DNA of 42,839 bases from Xanthobacteraceae bacterium (GTDB taxonomy: Bacteria; Pseudomonadota; Alphaproteobacteria; Rhizobiales; Xanthobacteraceae). The first letter of the stretch is position 1; each line of letters begins with the position of its first letter. This document shows positions 1-7,795 of the stretch, piece after piece. Made by a program: the position numbers and the translations under genes. The notes under the pieces are model-generated. The model was not told the origin of the DNA. It made no database searches and saw nothing but the letters and a program-made list of their open reading frames with translations. Location of the stretch: positions 1 through 42,839 of the forward strand of contig JASHPW010000116.1 of assembly GCA_030037895.1 (NCBI GenBank), in the 5' to 3' direction.

Positions 1-77
1 GCGGATGAGCAGCGAGGTCCAGAACGGCAGCACGGTGAGCACGACCAGCACCGCCTGCCAACGCCGCGGCGCGCGCG
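1..77. repeat. 77-bp exact direct repeat of 421-497, probable assembly junction
   Basis: Bases 1-77 are identical to 421-497 and diverge at base 78 (a versus c). The repeat starts at the first base of the window. An exact identity of 77 bases at a contig end is what a de Bruijn assembler with k=77 leaves at a graph branch; that is inference. The spacing of 420 bp is a multiple of three, so the reading frame survives, and a real in-frame tandem duplication cannot be excluded from the sequence alone. Confidence 0.85.
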
Positions 78-831
78 AGCCGCCGAGCAGGTCAGGAATG
101 ACGAACTCGCCGACGATGGGGATGAAGCACAGCAGCGCGCCCGCCAGCACGCCGGCAGACGACAGCGGCAGGGTGACCAACCAGAAGCTCTTCCAGCGCG
201 GGCAGCCGAGATCGGCTGCCGCCTCAAGCAGCGATTCGTCCAGCCGCTCGAGGCTGGCGTAGAGCGGCAGCACCATGAACGGCAGATAGGAATAGACAAT
301 GCCGATATAGACGGCGGTATCGGTCGCGAGCCAGGCCGGCGGCTCTTTCACGATCGCCAGCGCCAACAGCAGCTGATTGAGCGGGCCGTCGCGCTGCAGG
401 ATGTTCATCCAGGCATAGATGCGGATGAGCAGCGAGGTCCAGAACGGCAGCACGGTGAGCACGACCAGCACCGCCTGCCAACGCCGCGGCGCGCGCGCGA
501 TCGCGTAGGCGATCGGATAGCCGATGACGAGCAGAATGAGGGTGGAGAATGCGGCGATCTCGACGCTCTTGACGTAGGACAAGACGTAAAGCGGATCGGA
601 GCCGATGAGCAGGTAATTGTCGAGCGAGAGCCCGGTGAAAAAGCCGGCGATGCCATGCCACCCCGCCGCGAGATCGAGCACCGGGCGGTACGGCGGCCGC
701 GCGATCGCCGTCTGCGACAGGCTGATCTTGAGCACGATCAGAAACGGCACCAGAAAGAAAGCGATGAGCCAGGCACAGGGAATCCCGAAGACGAGCTTTT
801 GCCAAAAGGAATGTCGCGGTGCTCGCTTCAT
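1..831 (-). CDS. Polyamine-type ABC transporter permease (PotB-like), 3' end missing and terminal 77 bp suspect
   Basis: Inner-membrane permease of a spermidine/putrescine-type ABC importer. The frame is open from ATG at 831 to base 1 (277 codons, no stop). It has several hydrophobic segments (about residues 18-38, 93-113, 119-139, 172-192, 228-248) and a clear EAA loop at about residues 203-222 (EAAADLGCPRWKSFWLVTLP), the contact site for the ATPase. It lies 39 bp downstream of the ATPase gene on the same strand, so one operon. Residues 1-252 read like a normal PotB up to a conserved IPDLLGGS. Residues 253-277 then exactly repeat residues 113-137, because bases 1-77 duplicate 421-497. The true C-terminus therefore probably lies elsewhere and the last 25 residues should not be trusted. 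The start is chosen on frame and N-terminal pattern; the ribosome-binding site is weak. Confidence 0.85.
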   Translation of the reverse strand, partial: MKRAPRHSFWQKLVFGIPCAWLIAFFLVPFLIVLKISLSQTAIARPPYRPVLDLAAGWHGIAGFFTGLSLDNYLLIGSDPLYVLSYVKSVEIAAFSTLILLVIGYPIAYAIARAPRRWQAVLVVLTVLPFWTSLLIRIYAWMNILQRDGPLNQLLLALAIVKEPPAWLATDTAVYIGIVYSYLPFMVLPLYASLERLDESLLEAAADLGCPRWKSFWLVTLPLSSAGVLAGALLCFIPIVGEFVIPDLLGGSRAPRRWQAVLVVLTVLPFWTSLLIR

Positions 832-870
832 GCCGTTGTCTTTGTCGCCTCGCTCCTCGCCGGCGCCGGC

Positions 871-2001
871 CTAGCGCGTCAGCACGGTCGCGGCCTCGGG
901 CGGCCAGCTCAGCCATACCTGTTCATCGGGCGCGATGGCGCGCTCGCCAAAACCGCCGCTGTTGGCGATCACCGCCCGCACCTGCGAGCCGTCGCGGATG
1001 CGCAATTTGTAGCTCGACAGATCGCCGAGATAGCCGATTTCGACGACCGTCCCGGCGATTCGATTATCCAGGCCCGGCAACGGCGGCTCGCGGGCGATCC
1101 GAATCTTTTCCGGCCGCACCGCCATCCAGACGATCCGCCCCGGCTCGGCATCGACCGCCCGTGCCACGCGCAAATTGCCGGCCGCCGTGCCATCGACGCT
1201 GAGGCAATCGTCGCTCAGACGGCCCTCGAACAGGTTGATGTCGCCGACGAAATCGGCGACCCAGCGCGAGTTCGGCTGCTCGTAAATCTCGGCCGGCGGC
1301 CCGGTCTGCACGAGCCGGCCGCGGTCCATCACGCCGATGCGGTCGGCCACCATCATCGCTTCGCTCTGGTCATGGGTGACGATGACGAAGGTGAGGCCGA
1401 GCTGTCGTTGCAGCTCCATCAGCTCGAACCGCGTTTCGCCGCGCAGCTTCTTGTCGAGCGCCGCCATCGGCTCGTCGAGCAACAGCACCCGCGGGCGCTT
1501 GATGAGTGAACGCGCCAAGGCGACGCGTTGGCGCTGGCCGCCGGACAGTTCACGCGGCTTGCGGGCGCCGAACGTTTCGAGTTTGACCAGAGCGAGCATG
1601 TCGCCGACACGCCGGGCAATCTCCAGCCTGGCGAGGCCCTCCTGCTTGAGGCCGAACGCGACATTGGCCTCGACGGTAAGGTGCGGGAACAGCGCGTAGC
1701 TCTGGAACATCATGTTGACCGGGCGCCGATGGGGCGGCACGCCGGCAAGGTCGATACCGTCGAGCAGGATGCGGCCGGCGCCCGGCCGCTCGAATCCCGC
1801 GATCAGGCGCAACAGCGTGGTCTTGCCGCAGCCCGAGGGTCCGAGCAGCGCAAAGAACTCGCTTTCATAAACGTCAAGCGACAGATGATCGACCGCGGCG
1901 ACGCTGCCAAAGCGCTTGGTCACGGCTTCGATGCGCAGCAGCGGACGCAGATTCGGATCGGTCCACGGCGCAAAATCTCGTTTCGATCCGGCGATCTTCA
2001 T
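871..2001 (-). CDS. Polyamine-type ABC transporter ATP-binding protein (PotA/PotG-like)
   Basis: ATPase that energises the importer whose permease follows it. The 376-aa product has Walker A GPSGCGKTT (residues 54-62), Q-loop at about 100, signature LSGGQ (152-156), Walker B LLLDEP (173-178) and switch H210. A C-terminal extension of about 130 residues matches the TOBE regulatory region of the PotA/MalK class. The N-terminal stretch PWTDPNLRPLLRIEAVTKRF is typical of PotG-like proteins. The ATG at 2001 is preferred over an upstream in-frame start at 2043 because GGAG stands about 5 bases before it. Substrate is inferred as a polyamine or similar small cation; the binding protein and second permease are not in the window. 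Confidence 0.9.
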   Translation of the reverse strand: MKIAGSKRDFAPWTDPNLRPLLRIEAVTKRFGSVAAVDHLSLDVYESEFFALLGPSGCGKTTLLRLIAGFERPGAGRILLDGIDLAGVPPHRRPVNMMFQSYALFPHLTVEANVAFGLKQEGLARLEIARRVGDMLALVKLETFGARKPRELSGGQRQRVALARSLIKRPRVLLLDEPMAALDKKLRGETRFELMELQRQLGLTFVIVTHDQSEAMMVADRIGVMDRGRLVQTGPPAEIYEQPNSRWVADFVGDINLFEGRLSDDCLSVDGTAAGNLRVARAVDAEPGRIVWMAVRPEKIRIAREPPLPGLDNRIAGTVVEIGYLGDLSSYKLRIRDGSQVRAVIANSGGFGERAIAPDEQVWLSWPPEAATVLTR

Positions 2002-2062
2002 TCCCACTCCAGCGGCGGCGACGCGCGAGAGAGACGGCACCATCGCGCGTCACGCTAGATGT

Positions 2063-2202
2063 GAGCATGATTCCGGTGAAACTGGGAACCGGTTTCTGGA
2101 CCGGAGCGCAATCCGTTCACATCGAATCGGGATTGCGCGCCGACGTTTCGGCGGAACATGAGCTTCGCGGAAATCCGTTGCCCGCTTTTCCGCATCATGC
2201 TC
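2063..2202. repeat. REP-like composite palindromic element
   Basis: The element is bounded by inverted 9-mers GAGCATGAT (2063-2071) and ATCATGCTC (2194-2202). Inside is the core GGGAACCGGTTTCT and a second inverted repeat, GCGCAATCC (2106-2114) with GGATTGCGC (2130-2138). Related cores recur near 8988 and 17440. Such elements are common between genes in Bradyrhizobiaceae-like genomes. It occupies the gap between the transporter ATPase and the next leftward gene. Confidence 0.7.
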
Positions 2203-2270
2203 CAAATCGCGATCCGACCGCGTTGCGGATCACGCGCCGGGGACCGCCTCCCGGCCGCCGATCGCCGCGG

Positions 2271-2495
2271 TCATTCGCCGAGGCGCAACTCCTGGAGAAC
2301 GCGCGCGCTGAGCGCGTCGGGGTCGCGAACACCCCGCTGCGCGAGTTCGATGATCTTCTTGGCGACGACTTCGGCCGCCGGGTCGGAACGCGGACGCAGC
2401 TTCAGCGATCTGCACACATCGTCGAACGCGACCGACATAGCGCGAACAACTTCTGGCTCGAACGCCTGACCGGTCAGGAACGGAGTAATCGACAT
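2271..2495 (-). CDS. Conserved small hypothetical protein, 74 aa
   Basis: Short protein beginning MSITPFLTGQAFEPEVVRAM. It resembles a widespread rhizobial family of about 70-80 residues with a KIIELAQRGVRD-type helix near the C-terminus (here residues 47-58). No signal peptide, membrane segment or cysteine motif is visible; it looks soluble and helical. Function is unknown to me. No clear ribosome-binding site precedes the ATG at 2495. It sits between a palindromic repeat and an AT-richer segment with IS-end-like repeats. Confidence 0.7.
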   Translation of the reverse strand: MSITPFLTGQAFEPEVVRAMSVAFDDVCRSLKLRPRSDPAAEVVAKKIIELAQRGVRDPDALSARVLQELRLGE

Positions 2496-2538
2496 TGCGC
2501 TACGCGGTGAACAGGCGGGAGCGCAACCGGTCTCTCAG

Positions 2539-2569
2539 CCACCGACGCCTGTCTGATTGTTGTCGGTGG
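2539..2569. other. Small inverted repeat (8-bp arms)
   Basis: CCACCGAC (2539-2546) and GTCGGTGG (2562-2569) form an 8-bp stem with a 15-nt loop just upstream of the 74-aa gene. No T-tract follows on either strand. It could be an operator or a weak hairpin in the leader; role unknown. Confidence 0.35.
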
Positions 2570-2594
2570 TAAGAACTAGTGTGTCTCAATTTCC

Positions 2595-2645
2595 CCGTTT
2601 GTCGAGTGATAAATTTGGTTCTCCGGTTGTCGAGTGGTAAACTTG
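2595..2645. repeat. Two 23-bp imperfect direct repeats, possible insertion-sequence end remnant
   Basis: CCGTTTGTCGAGTGATAAA and following bases (2595-2617) are repeated at 2623-2645 with three mismatches in 23, period 28 bp. The tract is AT-richer than its surroundings. Paired repeats of this kind are seen at the ends of IS21-family elements; that link is inference. No transposase is present, so this would be a solo end. The rest of 2496-2700 holds no gene I can support. Confidence 0.45.
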
Positions 2646-2700
2646 ATACTCAACCAGAGGGGGCGCCTGCCGCCAACGCGCGCGGAGATGGGCGCGCGCC

Positions 2701-3234
2701 TCAAGTCACGATCGCTTCGGCTACCGTCGAGGCCAACGGGACGTTCTCGACGGAATCGGTGGCGAGCTTGCGCGGTTCCGGACCGTAATAATCGCCCAAC
2801 TGCACGGCCGGCCGCGGCTGCGCGGTGATCGAAACCAAGCGGTCATAGAGCGCTTTCGACGAAACCGGCTTGATCAGATATTCGTTGACGCCGAGCCGCA
2901 CGGCTTCGACGACGCGCCAACGTTCGCCGTGACCGCTCAGCATGATGATCGGCACGTCCGGCATCGGGAATACGCCGGGCGAGCGCACGATGCGCACCAG
3001 TTCGGCGCCGCTCAACAGCGGCATCTCCCAGTCGAGGATCACCACGTCGGGACCGACGGTACGGATGATGTCGAGGGCGGCGATGCCGTCGCCGGCCTCG
3101 TAGATGTCCTTGATGCCGCAATTGACCAGAAGATTGCGGATCATCTTGCGCATGTACTGATTGTCGTCGACCACAACCACGCACAGCGACTGGATGATGT
3201 CCGTCAGCTCTTTCTTCGACAGCTTGGATAGCAT
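2701..3234 (-). CDS. Single-domain response regulator (CheY-like) with C-terminal tail
   Basis: Receiver protein of 177 aa. The REC domain covers residues 17-137, with acidic pair D23/D24, phosphoacceptor D68 in VVILDWEMP, S100 at the switch position and K122 in IKPVS. A 40-residue tail follows with the conserved-looking stretch VQLGDYYGPEPRK and no DNA-binding or enzymatic domain. It probably acts through protein contacts. No histidine kinase is adjacent, so the partner is unknown. ATG at 3234 is chosen because homologous N-termini start close to the SKLSKKELTDIIQSL motif; the longer frame from 3369 has no family support. Confidence 0.87.
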   Translation of the reverse strand: MLSKLSKKELTDIIQSLCVVVVDDNQYMRKMIRNLLVNCGIKDIYEAGDGIAALDIIRTVGPDVVILDWEMPLLSGAELVRIVRSPGVFPMPDVPIIMLSGHGERWRVVEAVRLGVNEYLIKPVSSKALYDRLVSITAQPRPAVQLGDYYGPEPRKLATDSVENVPLASTVAEAIVT

Positions 3235-3414
3235 GATGCAAACGAGCCGTGACGGCGCCAAAGCTCCCCCGTCGGGGCGACCGCGCGCATCAGAGCATGG
3301 GCCTTCTTGCGGGTTCGTAAAGACGACATTGGCAATCCGATTGGTTCGCGCGGCCGGAAGCGGCCGCACGCGCCGACGTGGTGAGCGTTCCGTTAATGCC
3401 GTGCCGGCATCCCG

Positions 3415-4899
3415 TTATCCGTTCCCTTGGGTCATGAAGCGATCAAGCGTCATTCGCTGCGCTTCGGAGAAGCGCAGGCCGAGCTTGGAGCGGCGCCACA
3501 GCACGTCATCGGCCGTTTGCGCCCATTCCCTGGTCATCAGGTAGCGCACCTCGGCGGCGGTGAGGTCGGCGCCGAGGCACATGCCGAGATCGTCGAGCCG
3601 CGTCGCCGTCTGCAGCACGTTCTCCACGCGCGTGCCGTAGGCGCCGACGAGCCGGCGCGCGTGGTCTTCGGTGAGGAACGGCCATCGCCGCCGCGTGCGC
3701 TCGATAAGCGCCGGGACGCCGTCATAGGCGAAGTCACCGCCCGGCAAAGCGCTGCCCGCGGTCCACGGCGGCGAACGCGGGAACCAAGGCGAAAGCCGCT
3801 CGAGCACGTCCTCGGCCAGGCGGCGATAGGTCGTGAGCTTGCCGCCATAGACCGTGAGCAACGGCGCCTCGCCGCGGCGCCGGTCGAGGACGAGGACGTA
3901 ATCGCGCCCGACATCTTGCAGCCGGCGCGCGCCGCCCCCGTAAAGCGCGCGAACTCCGGCGAAGGCCCATACCATGTCGGCGACGGCGATCGTGGCGCGG
4001 AAATAGCCGTTCACCACCTGGCAGAGATAGTCGATCTCCTCGGCCGTGGGCACGACCGCGCCGGGATCGCCGGAAAAACTCCGGTCGGTCGTGCCGATCA
4101 GCGTGAAGTCGCGCTCGAAGGGGATGGTGAACACCACCCTGCCGTCGGCCGCTTGCAGGACATAGGCGCGCTCGTGGTCGTAAAAGCGGCGCACGACGAC
4201 GTGGCTGCCTTTGTCGAGCCGCAGGCGCCGCCGCGGCGACTGCCGCACCACCGACTCGAGCACCGTTTCCGCCCACGGGCCGGCGGCGTTGACCAGGGCC
4301 CGCGCGGTCACCACGTCGCGCTGGCCGCGCGCGTTAAGGATGAGCCGCCAGACCCCGGCGCGTTCGACGCGCACGCAGCGCGTGCGCGTGCAGATGATGG
4401 CGCCGCGTTCGGCGGCGTCGACCGCGTTGAGCACGACGAGCCGCGCGTCGTCGGCACGGCAGTCGGAATATTCGTAGGCGCGATGGTAATGGGGCCGCAG
4501 CGGCTGACCGGCCTCGTCGCTGATGAGATCGAGCACACGCGTCGGCGGCAGAATCTGGCGGCGACCGATCCAATCGTAGAGGCGGAGGCCGAGCCGCAAC
4601 AGCATCGGCGAGCGCCGCGCCGCGTCGAGCGGCAGCACGAAACGCAGCGGCCGGATCAGGTGCGGCGCCGCCCGCAACAGCACCTCGCGTTCCCGCAGCG
4701 ACGCGCGCACGAGCCGCAAGGCGCCGTGCTCCAGATAGCGCAGCCCGCCATGGATCAGCTTCGACGACGCCGACGACGTGCCGGAAGCGAGATCGTTCTG
4801 CTCGACGAGCACGACCTTGAGGCCACGCCCGGCGGCATCACGGGCGATGCCCGCGCCATTGATGCCGCCGCCGATGATGGCGAGATCGAAGTCGACCAC
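3415..4899 (-). CDS. glpD: FAD-dependent glycerol-3-phosphate dehydrogenase (aerobic)
   Basis: Membrane-associated flavoenzyme that oxidises sn-glycerol-3-phosphate to dihydroxyacetone phosphate and passes electrons to quinone. The 494-aa length is normal for GlpD. It opens with the dinucleotide-binding motif IIGGGINGAGIARDAAGRG (residues 8-26), followed by the family motif SGTSSASSKLIHGGLRYLE (39-57). A C-terminal DAO_C-type domain lies at about 390-490. The start is GTG at 4899, supported by GGGAG six bases upstream. No glpK or glpF is adjacent, so it may be expressed alone. The 180 bp to the next leftward gene contains a GC-rich inverted repeat near 3350 that may end transcription. Confidence 0.93.
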   Translation of the reverse strand: MVDFDLAIIGGGINGAGIARDAAGRGLKVVLVEQNDLASGTSSASSKLIHGGLRYLEHGALRLVRASLREREVLLRAAPHLIRPLRFVLPLDAARRSPMLLRLGLRLYDWIGRRQILPPTRVLDLISDEAGQPLRPHYHRAYEYSDCRADDARLVVLNAVDAAERGAIICTRTRCVRVERAGVWRLILNARGQRDVVTARALVNAAGPWAETVLESVVRQSPRRRLRLDKGSHVVVRRFYDHERAYVLQAADGRVVFTIPFERDFTLIGTTDRSFSGDPGAVVPTAEEIDYLCQVVNGYFRATIAVADMVWAFAGVRALYGGGARRLQDVGRDYVLVLDRRRGEAPLLTVYGGKLTTYRRLAEDVLERLSPWFPRSPPWTAGSALPGGDFAYDGVPALIERTRRRWPFLTEDHARRLVGAYGTRVENVLQTATRLDDLGMCLGADLTAAEVRYLMTREWAQTADDVLWRRSKLGLRFSEAQRMTLDRFMTQGNG

Positions 4900-5007
4900 T
4901 GATTCTCCCTTCGCCGCAGGATATCAAATCCTGCTTGCCCCGCTTGCGCGCAGCCGTGCCTTGCGTCCGCTCCCGGATCGGCGATGATATCGCCCGGGAC
5001 CCGTGCC

Positions 5008-5712
5008 ATGGACTTCCATGACCGCCACGTCGTGATCAGCGGCGGCGCCGGCGCGCTCGGCACTGCCGTCGTGGAGGCGCTCCTCGCCGCCGGCGCGACA
5101 TGCCATATTCCGTGTCTCGACGAAGCGGAGGCAGAGCGCTTCCGCCTGCGCGGACACGAGCGGGTCAAGCTCGCCGTCACCGGCAGTCTTGCCGACGAGA
5201 CAGCGGTCGAGCAGCTCTACCAAGCAATTACGCCGTTGTGGGCGTCGATCCACATTGCCGGCGGCTTTGCCGCGGCGGCGCTGCGCGAAACAAGTCTGGC
5301 GACGCTGCGCCAGCAGCTTGATATGAATGTCGTGAGCTGCGCCCTATGTTGCCGCGCCGCAGTCAACGCCATGACCGGCGGCGCCGGCAAAGGCGGCCGC
5401 ATCGTCAATGTTGCCGCCCGCGCGGCGCTCGAATGGCGAAGCGGCGCCGGCATGGTCGCCTATACCGCCAGCAAGACGGCGGTCGCCGCGCTCACCGTCG
5501 CGCTCGCCGAGGAGGTCGCCAAGGACGGCATCCTGGTCAATGCGGTCGCGCCCTCGATCATGGACACGCCGGCCAATCGCCACGCCATGCCCAAGGCCGA
5601 TTACGCTCTCTGGCCCAAGGTCGAGGAGGTCGCCGCGACCATCCTGTTCCTCGCCTCGCCGGAGAACCGCGTCACCCGCGGCGCCGTGGTGCCGGTTTAC
5701 GGAAAATCATAA
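5008..5712 (+). CDS. SDR-family oxidoreductase lacking the usual catalytic serine
   Basis: Rossmann-fold short-chain dehydrogenase of 234 aa. It has the cofactor motif GGAGALG (residues 12-18), N107, and Y152/K156 in YTASK. The catalytic serine normally 13 residues before the tyrosine is replaced by alanine (A139, in VNVAARAAL). Cofactor preference is unclear. It may be a reductase working without the serine, as in dihydropteridine-reductase-like SDRs, or a non-catalytic relative. An in-frame ATG at 4984 adds 8 residues; 5008 places the N-terminus at the family start. It is divergent from glpD and converges with the VOC gene, whose stop is 6 bp away. Confidence 0.85.
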   Translation: MDFHDRHVVISGGAGALGTAVVEALLAAGATCHIPCLDEAEAERFRLRGHERVKLAVTGSLADETAVEQLYQAITPLWASIHIAGGFAAAALRETSLATLRQQLDMNVVSCALCCRAAVNAMTGGAGKGGRIVNVAARAALEWRSGAGMVAYTASKTAVAALTVALAEEVAKDGILVNAVAPSIMDTPANRHAMPKADYALWPKVEEVAATILFLASPENRVTRGAVVPVYGKS

Positions 5713-5718
5713 GTATTT

Positions 5719-6132
5719 CTAATATCCCGGCCACAGGCCCGGCGTCGCCAGTTCGACGAGATGTCCGTCGGGATCGCGGAAATAGATGCTCACGCCGCCG
5801 CGCGGCCATGTGGTGCGGCCTTCGATGGCGACGCGCGCCTGCGACAAACGCTCCTCCCACATTGCCAACTCGTCCGCCGCAATCGAGAAGGCGACGTGCA
5901 CCGGCCCGTGACCGTCGTGCGGCGGGATCGTTCCGCCGGAAAGATGCACCGTCTCCAGCGAGTGACCGCGCAGGAAAAGAAGGAGGACGCCACGGCCGCC
6001 GACGTCATAGGCGCATAGCCGCTGATCGCGATAGATGCTGTTGAGCCCGAGCGCCTGCTCGTAGAACGGGCAGGCGCGCTCGAAGGCCTCGACATAGAGC
6101 ACCGTTTCCAAGACGCCGAGCAGGTTGGGCAT
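5719..6132 (-). CDS. VOC-superfamily protein (glyoxalase/dioxygenase fold)
   Basis: Protein of 137 aa with the vicinal-oxygen-chelate pattern of two beta-alpha-beta-beta-beta modules. It has a metal-ligand-like histidine in GPVHVAFSI and glutamate in GHLVELATPG near the C-terminus, plus the characteristic FRDPDGHLVEL strand. The reaction cannot be read from sequence. The ATG at 6132 starts just before the first beta strand; an upstream frame to 6192 adds 20 low-complexity residues. It ends 6 bp from the SDR stop and is followed upstream by 147 bp with no gene before malonyl-CoA decarboxylase on the same strand. Confidence 0.8.
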   Translation of the reverse strand: MPNLLGVLETVLYVEAFERACPFYEQALGLNSIYRDQRLCAYDVGGRGVLLLFLRGHSLETVHLSGGTIPPHDGHGPVHVAFSIAADELAMWEERLSQARVAIEGRTTWPRGGVSIYFRDPDGHLVELATPGLWPGY

Positions 6133-6279
6133 GGGAAACCCGCCGCCACACGATGAGCTACGTCCCGTCACTCCGAGCCAGCACGTCGTCAAGCGCCGAG
6201 CCGCGAAAAGCGACCGCCGCCGCCTCCCCGCATCCGGCGCGGCCCGCGCTGCGTGCGAGCTTCTCAGGACTGACGGGAC

Positions 6280-7641
6280 TCATCCAGCGACCGGCACGAC
6301 CTCACGGGCGGGAACGCGCACCAGCCGGCTCACGGCGCCGGCGGCGACGACGGCGCGTTGTTGCGCATACGTCTCGTGGTTCTGCTCGATGTAATCGAGA
6401 TCGTAGAGGTAATTGACCATGAGGCCATACGACTGTTGCAGCGCCCGCTCCGAGGCGTCGGCCGGCCAATCGAGCCGTTCGAGCCGCGCGCCGTTGCCGA
6501 GATGGAACCGGGCGACGGCGTCGAGCGGCCACCCCCGATCGTTGCGTGCGCGCAGAAAATACCAGGCCGCGGCCCGCAACAGCGGCTCGCGGATCGTTTC
6601 GATCAACTCCGGCTTGAGCCACCACTGCGCGCGGTCGAGCGCGCCGAGCGCGGCGCGGTCGTCCGCATCGAGCGCGAGCGAGGCTTCTTTCATTCGCTCG
6701 CCGTCGAGCCATTCGGCGAAATTCGGCGCCGGCGACAAGGTGACGAAGGAGCCGATGCGCGGCATCTCGCGCGAGACCTCCTCCACCACCTGCTTGATGA
6801 GGAAATGACCGAAGGACACGCCGGCAAGGCCGCGCTGACAATTGGTGATCGAATAGAACGCCGCCGTGGTCGCGCGCTCCGGCTCGACCACCTCGCGCTT
6901 GTCGGACAGGATCGGCGCGATCGCCGCCGGGATGCCGCGGGTGAGCGCCACCTCGACGAAGATCAACGGATTGTCGACCAGCGCCGGATGAAAGAAGGCG
7001 TAGCAGCGGCGGTCGGGCAAGTCGATGCGCCGGCGCAGATCATCCCAATCGCGAATCTGGTGCACGGCCTCATAGCGGATGATCTTTTCCAGGATCAGAG
7101 CCGGCGTCGACCAATCGATGCGACGCAGCACCAGGAAGCCACGGTTGAACCAGGACGAGAACAGATGGACGAAATCGTTGTCGACGACGCCGAGATCGTC
7201 GCGGCGATCCATGGCGGCGAGGAGCTGCTCGCGCATGCGCACCAGCGCGGCGGTGCCGCCGGGGGCGAGATTGAGTCGGCGGAACAGCTCGAGCCGCCGC
7301 GGCTCGCTGGCGCGATGCAACTCCGCCGCGGTCTGGTCGGATGGCGATTCGCGCCAAGCCGCGATCGCGGCATCGATGCGCGCGCGATCGTGGCCGAAGG
7401 TGGTCGCCAGCGCCTCGAAGAAAGCGATGCGCGGTCCGATCGTCAGTGCCGCATAGTCGGCGAGAACCTCATTGGCGAGGGCAACACCGGACGCCTCGCC
7501 GCGGCCCGACAGCAGCGCCTCGCAAAGCTCGACGAGATCGGTCGAACGCTGGCCCGCCGGCGCGCGGCGTTCGCGCAGGATCAATGCGCGGCCGCGGTCG
7601 GCGATACTCTGCAGCAACTCGCTGAAGAACGACGTGTTCAT
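6280..7641 (-). CDS. Malonyl-CoA decarboxylase
   Basis: Cytosolic enzyme converting malonyl-CoA to acetyl-CoA and CO2. The 453-aa protein has the helical N-terminal domain (about 1-155) and the acetyltransferase-like catalytic domain. S264 lies in AFYSITNCQRGL and H380 in ARFHLGNGA, matching the catalytic serine and histidine known for the family. The C-terminal YGLMVNYLYD stretch is also typical. ATG at 7641 is chosen over a 31-residue upstream extension lacking family character. It is divergently transcribed from a type III CoA-transferase 154 bp away, suggesting malonate or acyl-CoA turnover. No matB or matC is visible. Confidence 0.9.
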   Translation of the reverse strand: MNTSFFSELLQSIADRGRALILRERRAPAGQRSTDLVELCEALLSGRGEASGVALANEVLADYAALTIGPRIAFFEALATTFGHDRARIDAAIAAWRESPSDQTAAELHRASEPRRLELFRRLNLAPGGTAALVRMREQLLAAMDRRDDLGVVDNDFVHLFSSWFNRGFLVLRRIDWSTPALILEKIIRYEAVHQIRDWDDLRRRIDLPDRRCYAFFHPALVDNPLIFVEVALTRGIPAAIAPILSDKREVVEPERATTAAFYSITNCQRGLAGVSFGHFLIKQVVEEVSREMPRIGSFVTLSPAPNFAEWLDGERMKEASLALDADDRAALGALDRAQWWLKPELIETIREPLLRAAAWYFLRARNDRGWPLDAVARFHLGNGARLERLDWPADASERALQQSYGLMVNYLYDLDYIEQNHETYAQQRAVVAAGAVSRLVRVPAREVVPVAG

Positions 7642-7795
7642 CGCGACCGTCCGAACCGGCCACCCGCCCGGCATGAATGAGCTAATGATCGCCGGCGACG
7701 GTGACAAGCCGGCGACGGCGAGGCCGGTAGACAAATCGGCGCCGCTTTGTCAGTTAACGCCGGGGCGGGCGGCGCGTTTGCACGAAGGATGGTCC

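Noticed and set aside
224-916. 230-aa minus-strand frame near the contig start
   Set aside because: It is in another frame over the permease and ATPase genes and is Arg-rich without motifs.
2595-2645. Start of a CRISPR array
   Set aside because: Only two units with a 5-bp gap and mismatches; no spacers of normal length and no cas genes.
3427-4902. 491-codon frame on the plus strand opposite glpD
   Set aside because: Antisense frame kept open by high third-position G+C. It is rich in Arg, His and Glu with no family character, while the opposite strand encodes a full-length GlpD.
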